A stretch of DNA of 47,073 nt from Amycolatopsis decaplanina DSM 44594. Its GTDB lineage: Bacteria > Actinomycetota > Actinomycetes > Mycobacteriales > Pseudonocardiaceae. The translations under genes and the position numbers were made by a program. This document shows, one piece after another, positions 1 to 7,687 of this stretch (its first letter is position 1; each line of letters opens with the position of its first letter). The notes under the pieces were generated by a model. The model was not told the DNA's origin, searched no databases, and was given only the letters and a program-made list of their open reading frames with translations. Location: assembly GCF_000342005.1 (NCBI RefSeq), contig NZ_AOHO01000081.1, forward strand, positions 1 to 47,073. The letters are read 5' to 3'.

Positions 1-65
1 TGACCGCACTCCGCGACGCCATCACCGGAAACCCCTGGCTACCAACCAACCCCACAACCACCTGA
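1..65 (+). CDS. C-terminal end of a gene entering from the left (partial)
   Basis: The reading frame beginning at base 3 gives TALRDAITGNPWLPTNPTTT followed by TGA at 63-65. Third positions are mostly G or C, which suits a real coding end. Too little is present to assign a family. The palindrome at 74-106 follows at once and could serve as its terminator. Confidence 0.4.
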   Translation, partial: TALRDAITGNPWLPTNPTTT

Positions 66-73
66 CCAGTAAC

Positions 74-106
74 AAGGACGGTTCTAACCGTCCTTACCAC
101 TCACGA
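74..106. repeat. Intergenic palindrome, copy 1 (family core GTGAGTGGT/ACCACTCAC)
   Basis: Bases 74-95 form a perfect inverted repeat (arm AAGGACGGTT, 2-base centre CT), followed by the family flank ACCACTCACGA. The matching left flank is missing here, so this copy is one-sided. It lies between the stop of the entering gene (65) and the stop of the transglycosylase (111), where it could terminate both. Related copies are at 10525-10794, 26244-26295, 30981-31032 and 46817-46860. Confidence 0.8.
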
Positions 107-110
107 GGCG

Positions 111-1316
111 TTACGGGGTGGGCGAAGTGGTGCTGGTCGGGGTCGTCTCGCCGGTGTTGCCGGCCGGGGTCGAGGAGGGCGGCGGGGTGGTCGTGGTGCT
201 GGACGGCGGAGGCGTCGATGACGGAGGAGTGCTCGAAGGCGGCGTCGACGAGGGAGATGTCGACGAGGGAGGCGTCGACGAAGGCGGTGTGCTGGTCGGC
301 TTCGAGGGCGAAGTGCTGGTCGGCGGCGTGCTGCTGCTCGGCGGGAACGACGTGCCGGGCAACGGGGTCGGCGGAGGCGTGGTCGTGCCGGGCGGGGGAG
401 TGCCGGGCAGGGTCGGCACCGGGACCTGGCCACTGGGCGTGCCGGCGGCGACGTCCGGGGACTCGGGGGTACCGACGGGCACCTGGCTGTCCGGCATCGT
501 CGCGACGCCGCCACGGTAGGCGGCGGCCCAGCGGATCACGGTGTCCACATAGGACAGCGAGTGGTTGTAGCGGTACACGGCCACGCGCTGGGTCTGCTCG
601 GACGTCAGGTCGACACCTCCGGAGCAGAGGTAGCGGCCCGAGCCCAGCGTCGCGTCGTAGATGTTGTTCGGATTGGACTCGCCGTCGCCGTTGCCGTCGG
701 AGGCGTAGCCCTTCCACGTGGACGGGATGAACTGTGTCGGGCCGACGGCGCGGTCCCACACCGTGTCACCGTCGTACTTGCCGCCGTCGGTGTCCGGGAT
801 GGCCGCGAACGGACCCGCGCCGTTGAGCTGCGGACCGAGGATCGGTTCGAGGGTGTTGCCCTTCGCGTCCACGTAACCGCCGCGAGCGTGGTTGGACTCG
901 ATGCGGCCGATGCTCGCGATCAGTGCCCAGTCGATGTGGCAGCCGGGCAGTTCCTTCGCGAGGATGTCGGCCGCGTTCTTGTACGCCTTCATCATGCTGG
1001 CGGGGATGCCGAGCGCGCCCGACGGCGCGAACGAGCCGCCGACGTTGCCGGTGCCGCCCGGGACGGTCAGCGGATCCGGGGTGGGTGGCTCGGGGAGGCT
1101 GCCGTCGACGGCGATCTCCGGCACCGTGCCCGCCGGTGGTTGCCAGGCCGCGGCCTGGTTCTGCGGTACGGCCGGTTTCGGCGCGGCGATCGGGGTGTCC
1201 GGAACCGCCGACGCGGTGACCGCGGGCAGGACGGCGAGCGCGCCACCGGCGAGCGCGAAGGCCGTCCGGTGCCGGGCGGACAGCTTGTCCGTCTGTCGAG
1301 GGCGGTGCTTCGGCAT
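111..1316 (-). CDS. Secreted lytic murein transglycosylase (SLT type) with Pro/Ser/Thr-rich tail
   Basis: Predicted 401-residue exported cell-wall hydrolase that cleaves peptidoglycan glycan strands. A signal segment (about residues 15-37, ending ASA-VPD) follows a basic N-terminus. The catalytic domain spans about 103-275; the motif GRIESNH places the likely catalytic Glu at 140, and AVGPTQFIPSTW is the typical transglycosylase signature. From about 290 to the end the protein is low-complexity P/S/T repeats, a likely wall-spanning or glycosylated tail. I chose the ATG at 1314-1316 because GGGAGAG lies just upstream. The longer frame to 1427 has no ribosome site and would bury the signal peptide. 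Transcribed divergently from the regulator at 1567. Confidence 0.88.
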   Translation of the reverse strand: MPKHRPRQTDKLSARHRTAFALAGGALAVLPAVTASAVPDTPIAAPKPAVPQNQAAAWQPPAGTVPEIAVDGSLPEPPTPDPLTVPGGTGNVGGSFAPSGALGIPASMMKAYKNAADILAKELPGCHIDWALIASIGRIESNHARGGYVDAKGNTLEPILGPQLNGAGPFAAIPDTDGGKYDGDTVWDRAVGPTQFIPSTWKGYASDGNGDGESNPNNIYDATLGSGRYLCSGGVDLTSEQTQRVAVYRYNHSLSYVDTVIRWAAAYRGGVATMPDSQVPVGTPESPDVAAGTPSGQVPVPTLPGTPPPGTTTPPPTPLPGTSFPPSSSTPPTSTSPSKPTSTPPSSTPPSSTSPSSTPPSSTPPSSTPPPSSTTTTPPPSSTPAGNTGETTPTSTTSPTP

Positions 1317-1517
1317 GTTCTCTCCCGCAAGGTCGACTCTGGGCAAAACTATCCGATGCAACCGAATTTCGGGGACGACGCAACGAAAAACCTGCGAACC
1401 TGTCGAGTTTTCGTCCGCCCGGCACAAGACCTTCGTAGCGAAGTTGTCAATTTCACGCCGAGTTCACCGAAACATCAGCAGAATCCCCGGTCACTTCGCG
1501 GAAGCGGCTCGAACTGC

Positions 1518-1537
1518 GTGCAAAGACTTCTTTGCAC
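1518..1537. promoter_or_regulatory. Probable operator of the 1567 regulator
   Basis: Inverted repeat GTGCAAAG-actt-CTTTGCAC with perfect 8-bp arms. A further half-site CTTTGCA lies at 1544-1550, 17 bases before the regulator start. Position and symmetry suggest autoregulation by the winged-helix protein. The half-site TGCAAAG recurs at 2226-2232 in front of the acylase gene. Confidence 0.55.
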
Positions 1538-1566
1538 AATCTCCTTTGCATGGCTACCTTGGGGTC

Positions 1567-2145
1567 ATGACCGGTCCGCCGCCACCCGAAGAGATCGCCG
1601 ACGCCGCCGTGCTCAAGGCGGTCATGCACCCGTTGCGCCGCCGGATCATGGAGGCACTGGGCCGTGGGCCCGCGACGGCGACGAAGCTGGCCAAAGAGCT
1701 GGGGGAGAGTTCGGGCGCGACCAGCTATCACCTGCGGGAACTGGCGAAGTACGACTTCGTCGACGAAGCGCCGGAGCTTGCGCACGGCAAGGAGCGCTGG
1801 TGGCGCGCCCGGCCCCGCGACATCCGCTGGCCTCGGCACAGCGAGCAGAACGACGAGATGCGCGCGGTGTTCGACGAGGCGCAGCGCGCGGCGTTCACCG
1901 AGGATCTCGAACAGCTGGCGCGTTTCCTCGAACGTCGCGGTGAGCTGGGCGAATGGGGTGACGCGTTGGTGTTCTCACGCGGCTCGGTCTACGTGAACCT
2001 CGAAGAGCTCAAGGAGTTCTGGGAGGAGTACCTGGATCTGCTTCGCCGCTATTGGCGGCCGGAACCCGGCCCGGACGCGCGGAAGGTGCTCGTGCGCTGG
2101 ACGGCGTTCCCGGATCCGGAGGGGAAGGTGCGGAAAGGGAAGTGA
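1567..2145 (+). CDS. Winged-helix (ArsR-like, HTH_20 type) transcriptional regulator
   Basis: A 192-residue DNA-binding protein. Residues about 14-80 (AVLKAVMHPLRRRIMEAL...TATKLAKELGESSGATSYHLRELAKYDFV) form a typical ArsR-type winged helix; the remainder is a helical, charged C-terminal region with no metal-binding cysteines, so ligand and metal are unknown. The ATG at 1567 follows the TTTGCA palindrome region directly. The next gene, a secreted acylase in the same direction 97 bp downstream, also carries a TGCAAAG half-site, so it may be a target. Family assignment is firm; the regulated function is inference. Confidence 0.82.
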   Translation: MTGPPPPEEIADAAVLKAVMHPLRRRIMEALGRGPATATKLAKELGESSGATSYHLRELAKYDFVDEAPELAHGKERWWRARPRDIRWPRHSEQNDEMRAVFDEAQRAAFTEDLEQLARFLERRGELGEWGDALVFSRGSVYVNLEELKEFWEEYLDLLRRYWRPEPGPDARKVLVRWTAFPDPEGKVRKGK

Positions 2146-2181
2146 AAACCGGTGGGAGAGCGGCCACTCGACCACAGGCAT

Positions 2182-2217
2182 CGCGTCACCACGCCGGACG
2201 GCGTGTCTTCACGAACG
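2182..2217. repeat. 36-bp duplicated dyad element, copy 1
   Basis: Sequence with core CACGCC-GGAC-GGCGTG followed by TCTTCACGAACG. It is repeated at 4840-4875 with only two differences, and these are compensatory within the dyad. The two copies bracket the acylase gene and the hydrolase remnant. Confidence 0.75.
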
Positions 2218-2242
2218 ACTCCACATGCAAAGGGGGAGCAGC

Positions 2243-4564
2243 ATGCTGCTCTGGAAGAGAATCGCCGCCGTCTGCGCCGCGGCGAGCCTGCTCGCGGCGG
2301 GGACGGCGGCGGCCGCGCAACCGCCGGATGGGGTATCCCGGCCGGACGCCATCATCCGCTACACCGAGTACGGCATCCCGCACATCGTCGCGAACGACTG
2401 GCTGAACCTGGGCTTCGGGCAGGGGTTCGCCGCGGCCAAGGACAACATCTGCGCGATCGCGGACGTCGCGGTCACGACGCGGGCCGAGCGTTCCCGCTGG
2501 CTCGGGCCGGACGCGGCGCCGACGAGCGGGGTGAGCCAGGCGAGCACGAACCTCGCCAGCGACCTGTACTTCCAAGGTCTGAACGAAAGCGGCGTGATCG
2601 AGCGACTCCTGTCGGCACCCGCGCCGCGCGGACCGTACCGCGAGGTCCGCGAACTGATCCGCGGTTACGTCGAGGGCGTCAACAAGTACCTGCGCACCGT
2701 TGAGATCACCGACCCGGCCTGCCGGGGCGCCGGCTGGCTGAAGCCGATCACCGAACTCGACGTCCACCGGCACAGCCACGCGGTCGGCATGATCTTCGGA
2801 CAGGGCGGCGTCGCGGACTCGATCACCGCGTCGCTGCCGGGTGCCCCGCCCGCGGGCGGCGGTACCGAGCAGATGCTCGGGGAGACCGGGATCGGCAGCA
2901 ACGCGATCGCGATCGGTTCGGCCGCGTCGGCGAACGGACGCGGTGTCTCGCTGGCCAATCCGCACCTGCCGTGGCAGCTGAGCGGGACCAGGCTTTGGCA
3001 GTCGCAGGTGACCTTGCCCGGAAAGCTCGACGTCAGCGGAGCCGGCATCCCCGGCATCCCGCTCATGTGGCTGGGACACAACGAAACCGCCGCCTGGAGC
3101 GGCACCGCCACCGACACGACACGCACGTACACGTTGTTCGAACTGAAGCTCGTGCCCGGCTCGCCGACGACCTACCTTGTCGACGGGAAGCCCGAGCGGA
3201 TGCGGCGCGACGACGTGAGTGTCCTGTCGCGAAAGGCGGACGGCACCCTGGAGCGCGTCGTACGTCCACAGTGGACGACGAGGTACGGTCCGGTGACGAC
3301 CCGGCTCGGGCAGCGGAAACTGCCGTGGACGGCGTCGAGCGCGTTCGCGATCGCGGACGCCAACGCCGGGAATCTCGGGATGACGAACTCGATGTTCGCG
3401 ATCGCCCGAGGCCGGACGGCGGGGGAGATGATCGGCGCGGTCCGCGAGACACAAGGGCTGCCGTGGATGAACATCCTCGCCACCGACGATCGCGGCCGGG
3501 TGGAGTTCAGTCAGATCCACGGGGTCCCGCACGTCACCGACGAGAAGGCGGCGCGCTGCAACACCCCGCTGGGCAAGGAACTGTTCGATGCCGACGGGGT
3601 CGCGGTGCTCGACGGTTCCAGAACGGCCTGCGCGTGGGGCCGCGACCGTGACGCGGTGCGGCCGGGCGTCTTCGGCCCGTCCGGCCTGCCCAGTCTGAGC
3701 CGGTCCGACTACCTGGCGAACTCGAACGACAGCTACTGGTTGTTCAATCCCGCCGAGCCGAAGACCGGCTTTCCCAGGATCGTGGGCCCGGCCCGCTACG
3801 AACAGAACATGCGGACGCGCGGCGGCTTCGTCGAAATCGCCGACCAGCTGAAGAAGGGCGGCTTCACGGGGCAGGCGATGCGGGACCTGATGTTCTCGAA
3901 CCGGGACCACGCCGCCGAACTCGTCCGGGTGGACGTCGTCGCGATGTGCCGCACGATGCCGGGAATGGACGCCGCTTGCGCGGCGCTGGCGGGCTGGGAC
4001 GGTCGTTCGGACACCGGCAGCCGGGGCGCGCTGCTGTTCGACAGGTTCTGGTCCCTGGTGGATCGGATGGGGCCGGAGATCTGGAGGATTCCTTTCGACG
4101 TCAAGGATCCGGTCCACACGCCGAATACCCTCGACACGGGGAACGCGGCGATCCGCAAGGCATTTTCCGACGCCGTCGCGCAGTTGAAGGCAGCGAACAT
4201 CCCGCTCGACGCGCCGTACGGCGACAACCACTACGTCGTCCGTGACGGCCGGAAGATCCCGTTGGGTGGCGGGGCCGCGGGACGCGGTGTCTACAACTCC
4301 TTGGGCGGGCCTTGGGATCCTGCTCGCGGCTACACCGAGTTCACGCACGGCGGGACGTACCTGCACGTCGTGGAGTTCAACGGTACCGGCTGCCCGGACA
4401 CGACGACGCTGCTGACCTACTCGCAGTCCGCGAATCCGGCGTCCGCGCACCACAGCGACCAGACGGAGTTGTATTCGCGCAAGCAGTGGGTCACCGAACG
4501 GTACTGCGAGAAGGACATTCTCGCGTCGCCGTCGCTCGAGGTGGTCCGGGTGAGCAGGCGATGA
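2243..4564 (+). CDS. Secreted penicillin amidase family (S45) acylase, AHL/aculeacin acylase type
   Basis: A 773-residue Ntn-hydrolase precursor predicted to hydrolyse the amide bond of acylated substrates (N-acyl-homoserine lactones, acylated lipopeptides or beta-lactams). A signal peptide covers residues 1-25 (cleavage about AAA-AQ). The small subunit precedes GIGSNAIAIG, where Ser219 would become the N-terminal nucleophile after self-cleavage. The downstream LANPHLPW and GHNETAAWSGT segments match the PvdQ/aculeacin acylase branch better than classical penicillin G acylase. The ATG at 2243 is preferred over 2225: it has the purine-rich site AAAGGGGGAG and begins the signal peptide cleanly. 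Its stop overlaps the start of a decayed hydrolase. The natural substrate cannot be told from sequence. Confidence 0.88.
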   Translation: MLLWKRIAAVCAAASLLAAGTAAAAQPPDGVSRPDAIIRYTEYGIPHIVANDWLNLGFGQGFAAAKDNICAIADVAVTTRAERSRWLGPDAAPTSGVSQASTNLASDLYFQGLNESGVIERLLSAPAPRGPYREVRELIRGYVEGVNKYLRTVEITDPACRGAGWLKPITELDVHRHSHAVGMIFGQGGVADSITASLPGAPPAGGGTEQMLGETGIGSNAIAIGSAASANGRGVSLANPHLPWQLSGTRLWQSQVTLPGKLDVSGAGIPGIPLMWLGHNETAAWSGTATDTTRTYTLFELKLVPGSPTTYLVDGKPERMRRDDVSVLSRKADGTLERVVRPQWTTRYGPVTTRLGQRKLPWTASSAFAIADANAGNLGMTNSMFAIARGRTAGEMIGAVRETQGLPWMNILATDDRGRVEFSQIHGVPHVTDEKAARCNTPLGKELFDADGVAVLDGSRTACAWGRDRDAVRPGVFGPSGLPSLSRSDYLANSNDSYWLFNPAEPKTGFPRIVGPARYEQNMRTRGGFVEIADQLKKGGFTGQAMRDLMFSNRDHAAELVRVDVVAMCRTMPGMDAACAALAGWDGRSDTGSRGALLFDRFWSLVDRMGPEIWRIPFDVKDPVHTPNTLDTGNAAIRKAFSDAVAQLKAANIPLDAPYGDNHYVVRDGRKIPLGGGAAGRGVYNSLGGPWDPARGYTEFTHGGTYLHVVEFNGTGCPDTTTLLTYSQSANPASAHHSDQTELYSRKQWVTERYCEKDILASPSLEVVRVSRR

Positions 4565-4790
4565 TCGCGGCGTTGCTCGCGGCCGTCGTGGCGGTCTCGT
4601 CACCGCTTCCCGCCGCGGCCCGGCGCCGGGCATCGTCATGGTGCACGGCTCCGGCGAACACGACCGGGACGACTACCGCGCCAAGGCGGGTGGCGGACGA
4701 AGGAGCGGGGGAGTCCGGGGCGGCCTGCTGCTGGCCGGGACCGTCCTGTTCGTACCGTGGGCCGTGCACTGGGGACTGCTGGTGCCGTGA
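4561..4790 (+). pseudogene. Decayed alpha/beta hydrolase (core deleted, frameshifted)
   Basis: The ATG overlaps the acylase stop (ATGA), suggesting former translational coupling. Residues 1-20 (MIAALLAAVVAVSSPLPAAA) are a signal peptide. After a frame change near 4621, the other frame reads PGIVMVHGSGEHDRDDYRAKA, the beta-strand and oxyanion region of an alpha/beta hydrolase. This runs directly into RGGLLLAGTVLFVPWAVHWGLLVP and a stop at 4790, which looks like a C-terminal membrane segment. The catalytic core is missing. So both ends survive while the middle is gone. Confidence 0.7.
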
Positions 4791-4796
4791 GAAGAG

Positions 4797-4828
4797 CCTG
4801 GGTGCCGGGCGGCCACCCGGCACCCAGG
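4797..4828 (+). terminator. Stem-loop terminator after the acylase unit
   Basis: Perfect 13-bp stem CCTGGGTGCCGGG / CCCGGCACCCAGG with a 6-base loop, 6 bases after the remnant's stop. No strong T-run follows, as is common in actinomycetes. Confidence 0.65.
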
Positions 4829-4839
4829 CGAACGGAAGC

Positions 4840-4875
4840 CGCGTCACCACGCCCGAGGGCGTGTCTTCACGAACG
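4840..4875. repeat. 36-bp duplicated dyad element, copy 2
   Basis: Core CACGCC-CGAG-GGCGTG followed by TCTTCACGAACG; partner of 2182-2217. The two differing bases (G to C and C to G) keep the inner pair of the dyad complementary. Confidence 0.75.
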
Positions 4876-4896
4876 GACCTCCGGGTCTGAAGATAC

Positions 4897-5697
4897 TCAG
4901 GACTTCGGGGTGACGGCGAACCGGCGCAGTTCCAGCGCCGGGTTCTTGGCGCGCACCTCGGAGATCCGCTCGGCGGAGACCTCACCGGTCGCGGTTCCCG
5001 TGCGCTCCCCGAGCGAGGCGACGACGACGCCCATCGGGTCGACGATCATGCTGTGCCCCGAGCCCGCCGGTGCGGCCTGTCCCGCCGCGACGAGATAGAT
5101 CGTGTTCTCGATCGCCCGCGCCCGGACCAGTGTCGTCCAGTGGTCCTCCTTGAGCGGACCGGGCATCCACTCCGCGGGCAGCAGCACCGCGTCCGCTCCC
5201 GCGTCGACCAGACGGCGGGTGACCTCCGGGAACCTGAGGTCGTAGCAGGTCTGGAGACCGAAGGTGATCCCGTCGACCTCGAAGGTCTCGGGTGCTTCGA
5301 TGTCGCCGGGCCGGACCAGTTCCGATTCACGGAAACCGAAGGCGTCGTACAGGTGCAGCTTGCGGTAGAGCGCGGTGATCGCCCCGTCGGGGCCGGCCGC
5401 GACGAGCGTGTTCGAGATCCGCTCGCCGCCGGGGAGCGCTTCGTTGATGCCCGCGACGACGGTGATCTGCCGATCCTTGGCGAGACCGCGCAGTTCGGTG
5501 ACGAACGGGCCGTCGAGTTCTTCGGCCGAGGTCACGAATTCCCGGCTCATCGTCGGTACGGTGAACAACGAGTACTCGGGCAGCACCACCACCCGCGCGC
5601 CGCGGTCGGCCGCTTCGCCGACGAGGGCGGCGACACGGGCGAGGTTGGCCTCTTTGTCGTTGCCGGGCGCGAACTGCGCCACCGCGACGTGCACCAT
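4897..5697 (-). CDS. Carbon-nitrogen hydrolase (nitrilase fold), Nit/omega-amidase-like
   Basis: A 266-residue cytoplasmic amidase. The Glu-Lys-Cys triad is visible: Glu41 in VLPEYS, Lys113 in YRKLHLYDAF and Cys151 in TCYDLRFPE. The CYDLRFPE motif is characteristic of the Nit1/Nit2 branch (deaminated glutathione amidase, omega-amidase) rather than N-carbamoylputrescine amidase, which has a different Cys motif. So despite the agmatine deiminase nearby I do not call it AguB. ATG at 5697 has GGAAGGGG upstream. It is divergent from the GntR gene; an inverted repeat lies between them, so that regulator may control it. Confidence 0.85.
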   Translation of the reverse strand: MVHVAVAQFAPGNDKEANLARVAALVGEAADRGARVVVLPEYSLFTVPTMSREFVTSAEELDGPFVTELRGLAKDRQITVVAGINEALPGGERISNTLVAAGPDGAITALYRKLHLYDAFGFRESELVRPGDIEAPETFEVDGITFGLQTCYDLRFPEVTRRLVDAGADAVLLPAEWMPGPLKEDHWTTLVRARAIENTIYLVAAGQAAPAGSGHSMIVDPMGVVVASLGERTGTATGEVSAERISEVRAKNPALELRRFAVTPKS

Positions 5698-5724
5698 GGG
5701 ACCCCTTCCAATGAGTGGAACTCT

Positions 5725-5732
5725 TGTATACA
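5725..5732. promoter_or_regulatory. Candidate GntR operator TGTATACA
   Basis: Perfect 8-bp palindrome in the 102-bp gap between the divergent amidase and GntR genes, 27 bases from the amidase start. FCD-type GntR regulators commonly bind short T/A-rich dyads at such positions. Assignment rests on position and symmetry only. Confidence 0.4.
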
Positions 5733-5799
5733 TGATGGATACTTGGCTGGTCCAGGTGTAGGCTCTGTCGCGGAAAGTGACGGCATGGAGGGGGACGAG

Positions 5800-6459
5800 A
5801 TGACTGTGACCGCCGAAGGGGGCGGCCCGGCGCGCGAGCGGGTCTACACGTGGCTGCGCGACGGAATCATCTCGGGTGAGCTGGAAGGTGGCCGCTTCCT
5901 CGACGAGATGTGGGTCTCCGGCGTCGTCGGCGTCTCCAGGACGCCGGTGCGGGAGGCGTTCCATCGCCTGGCCGCGGAGCGGTTCATCAGCCTCCTGCCG
6001 CGCAAGGGCGCGCAGGTGCGCACTGTCACCGCCAGGGAACTGGAAGAGGTCTACCAGAGCAGGCGGCTGATCGAAGGTCACGCCATCGCGGCGCTCTGCG
6101 CGAACCGGGCAGGCGCCCCCGCCGAACTGCCGGAACTCATCGAAGCGATGGCGAGCGCGGGCGCCGAACGCGACTGGTTCGCCGTTTCGGGGCTGGACCG
6201 CCGATTCCATCGCGCCATCGTCAACGCCGCGGGCAACACCGTCCTGACCGAGCTTTACGACACCCTTCGTTCACGGCAGCAGCGGGTCACGGTCCGCGCG
6301 CTGGAGGCGCGCCCGGAACGGCTGACGGTGATCAACGAGGAACACCGGGCGCTGGTCGCCGCCCTGAACGACCACGACGTGAAAGAGGCGTCACGGTTGC
6401 TGGAGGAGCATTTGCGCCCGGTGTCCGAAGTGATGTCGGTGCTGCCTCAGGAAGGCTGA
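5800..6459 (+). CDS. GntR family transcriptional regulator (FadR/FCD subfamily)
   Basis: A 219-residue regulator. Residues about 10-75 hold the GntR winged helix (ERVYTWLRDGIISGELEGGRF, then VSRTPVREAFHRLAAERFI, the conserved recognition helix). Residues about 85-215 form an all-helical FCD ligand domain; RRFHRAIVNAAGN and the later HRALVAALNDHD carry the His/Asp residues expected at its metal site. The ATG at 5800 is chosen because GGAGGGGG sits 6 bases upstream; an in-frame ATG at 5785 overlaps that site. FCD ligands are usually small organic acids. The 3' end overlaps the converging agmatine deiminase gene by 13 bp. Confidence 0.87.
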   Translation: MTVTAEGGGPARERVYTWLRDGIISGELEGGRFLDEMWVSGVVGVSRTPVREAFHRLAAERFISLLPRKGAQVRTVTARELEEVYQSRRLIEGHAIAALCANRAGAPAELPELIEAMASAGAERDWFAVSGLDRRFHRAIVNAAGNTVLTELYDTLRSRQQRVTVRALEARPERLTVINEEHRALVAALNDHDVKEASRLLEEHLRPVSEVMSVLPQEG

Positions 6460-7601
6460 CCCGGCTGGTCGTGCGTGGAGCAGTGGATCCCGCCGCCGCC
6501 CGAGGCGATGGTCGAGATCTTCACCGGCACGATCTCGCGGCCGGGGAACTGTTCGCGCAGGATTTGCTGGGCGCGTTCGTCCGCCGCGGTGTCGCCGAAC
6601 TTCGGCACGAAGACCGACTTGTTCGCGATGTAGAAGTTGGCGTACGAGATCACGCTGTCCTCGCCGTAGCCTTCGACCTTGTCCGGATCCGGCTGGACGA
6701 GGTCGATGACCTCGAAGGATTTGCCGTCGGCGTCGGTGGCGCTCGCGAGCACCGACCTCGCCTGATCGGCCGCGCGGGACCACGAATCGGGCGGGGTGCC
6801 GGGCGCCGCCTTGTCCAGCAGAACGACGCCGGGAGCGGTGAACCGGGCCAGGCAGTCGACATGGGCGTCGGTGATGTCCTCGCCGCGTACCCCCGCGAAC
6901 CAGATGACCTTCCGGACGCCGAGCACCTTCTTCAGTTCGTCTTCGATCTCCTGTCGGCTTCTGCCCTTGTTGCGGTTGTCGTTGACGAGTGAGCTTTCGG
7001 TGACCATCAACGTGCCGGCGCCGTCGGTCTCGAACGAACCGCCCTCGGCGGTGATCCAGGTTTCGGTACGGGCCAGGCCGTACTTGCCCAGCACGGACCT
7101 CGCGACGGCGTTGTCCTTGTCGTGCGGCTTCTGTTTGCCGCCCCAGCCGTTGAAGTTGAAGTCGACCCCCGCGACCTTGCCCGCCTCCTCCACAAAGACC
7201 GGGACGGTGTCGCGCGCCCACAGGTCGTCGACCGGGATCGGGACGACCTCGACGGTGTCGCCGCACGCCTGCTGAGCGGCGTCGGCGTGCTCGGGCCTGG
7301 CGAGGAGCACCGCCGGTTCGTGGTCGGCGATCGCCTTGGCCAGTCCGGCGATCTCCTCGCGGACGGCGGGCAGGTCCTCCGCCCAGATGGACTTCGACGC
7401 GGGCCAGGACAGGTAGGTGCGTGCGTGGCTTTCCCATTCGGCGCCCAGTCTGCGTGTCGCCGCGGCGGCGGGCGACGGCGAGCCCGTCTTCGGGGCCGAT
7501 GCGGCCGGATTCTCCGAGCACCCGGCGCTCCCGGCGACGACGGCGCCGACCGCCGTCAGCGCACGCAGGACCGTGCGGCGGGGAAGGGACGAATCGAACA
7601 C
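6447..7601 (-). CDS. Exported agmatine deiminase / peptidyl-arginine deiminase family lipoprotein
   Basis: A 384-residue guanidino-group hydrolase predicted to convert agmatine to N-carbamoylputrescine and ammonia. The fold signatures are clear: VPIPVDDLWARDTVPVFV, NFNGWGGK, ITAEGGSFETDG and the C-terminal GGGGIHCSTHDQP with nucleophile Cys374. Unusually, it begins with a twin-arginine signal (RRTVLRALTAVGAVVAG) ending at Cys28 in a GSAGC lipobox-like site, so it should sit on the outer face of the membrane. GTG start at 7601 with AAGGAG 7 bases upstream. A long palindrome lies between it and the divergent TetR gene. Substrate identity (agmatine or protein arginine) is not settled by sequence. 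Confidence 0.87.
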   Translation of the reverse strand: MFDSSLPRRTVLRALTAVGAVVAGSAGCSENPAASAPKTGSPSPAAAATRRLGAEWESHARTYLSWPASKSIWAEDLPAVREEIAGLAKAIADHEPAVLLARPEHADAAQQACGDTVEVVPIPVDDLWARDTVPVFVEEAGKVAGVDFNFNGWGGKQKPHDKDNAVARSVLGKYGLARTETWITAEGGSFETDGAGTLMVTESSLVNDNRNKGRSRQEIEDELKKVLGVRKVIWFAGVRGEDITDAHVDCLARFTAPGVVLLDKAAPGTPPDSWSRAADQARSVLASATDADGKSFEVIDLVQPDPDKVEGYGEDSVISYANFYIANKSVFVPKFGDTAADERAQQILREQFPGREIVPVKISTIASGGGGIHCSTHDQPGQPS

Positions 7602-7638
7602 TCTGCACTCCTTGGTCGGACCGGTGGTGACACGATAG

Positions 7639-7666
7639 CATCCTGACTGAAAATTCAGTCAGGATG
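7639..7666. promoter_or_regulatory. 28-bp TetR-type operator
   Basis: Perfect inverted repeat with 13-bp arms (CATCCTGACTGAA / TTCAGTCAGGATG) around a 2-base AA centre. It lies between the divergent deiminase (start 7601) and TetR gene (start 7688). Length and symmetry match TetR operators, so the regulator probably represses itself and the deiminase. Confidence 0.75.
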
Positions 7667-7687
7667 AAACCGCTAGGGTGAGCCCCC

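Noticed and set aside
2186..4639. 817-codon frame antisense to the acylase gene
   Set aside because: Low-complexity, Arg-rich translation with no domain; the plus strand has a complete S45 enzyme with a signal peptide.
4897..5697. N-carbamoylputrescine amidase (AguB) paired with the agmatine deiminase
   Set aside because: The active-site motif is CYDLRFPE, typical of the Nit/omega-amidase branch, and the gene is not co-directed with the deiminase in an operon.
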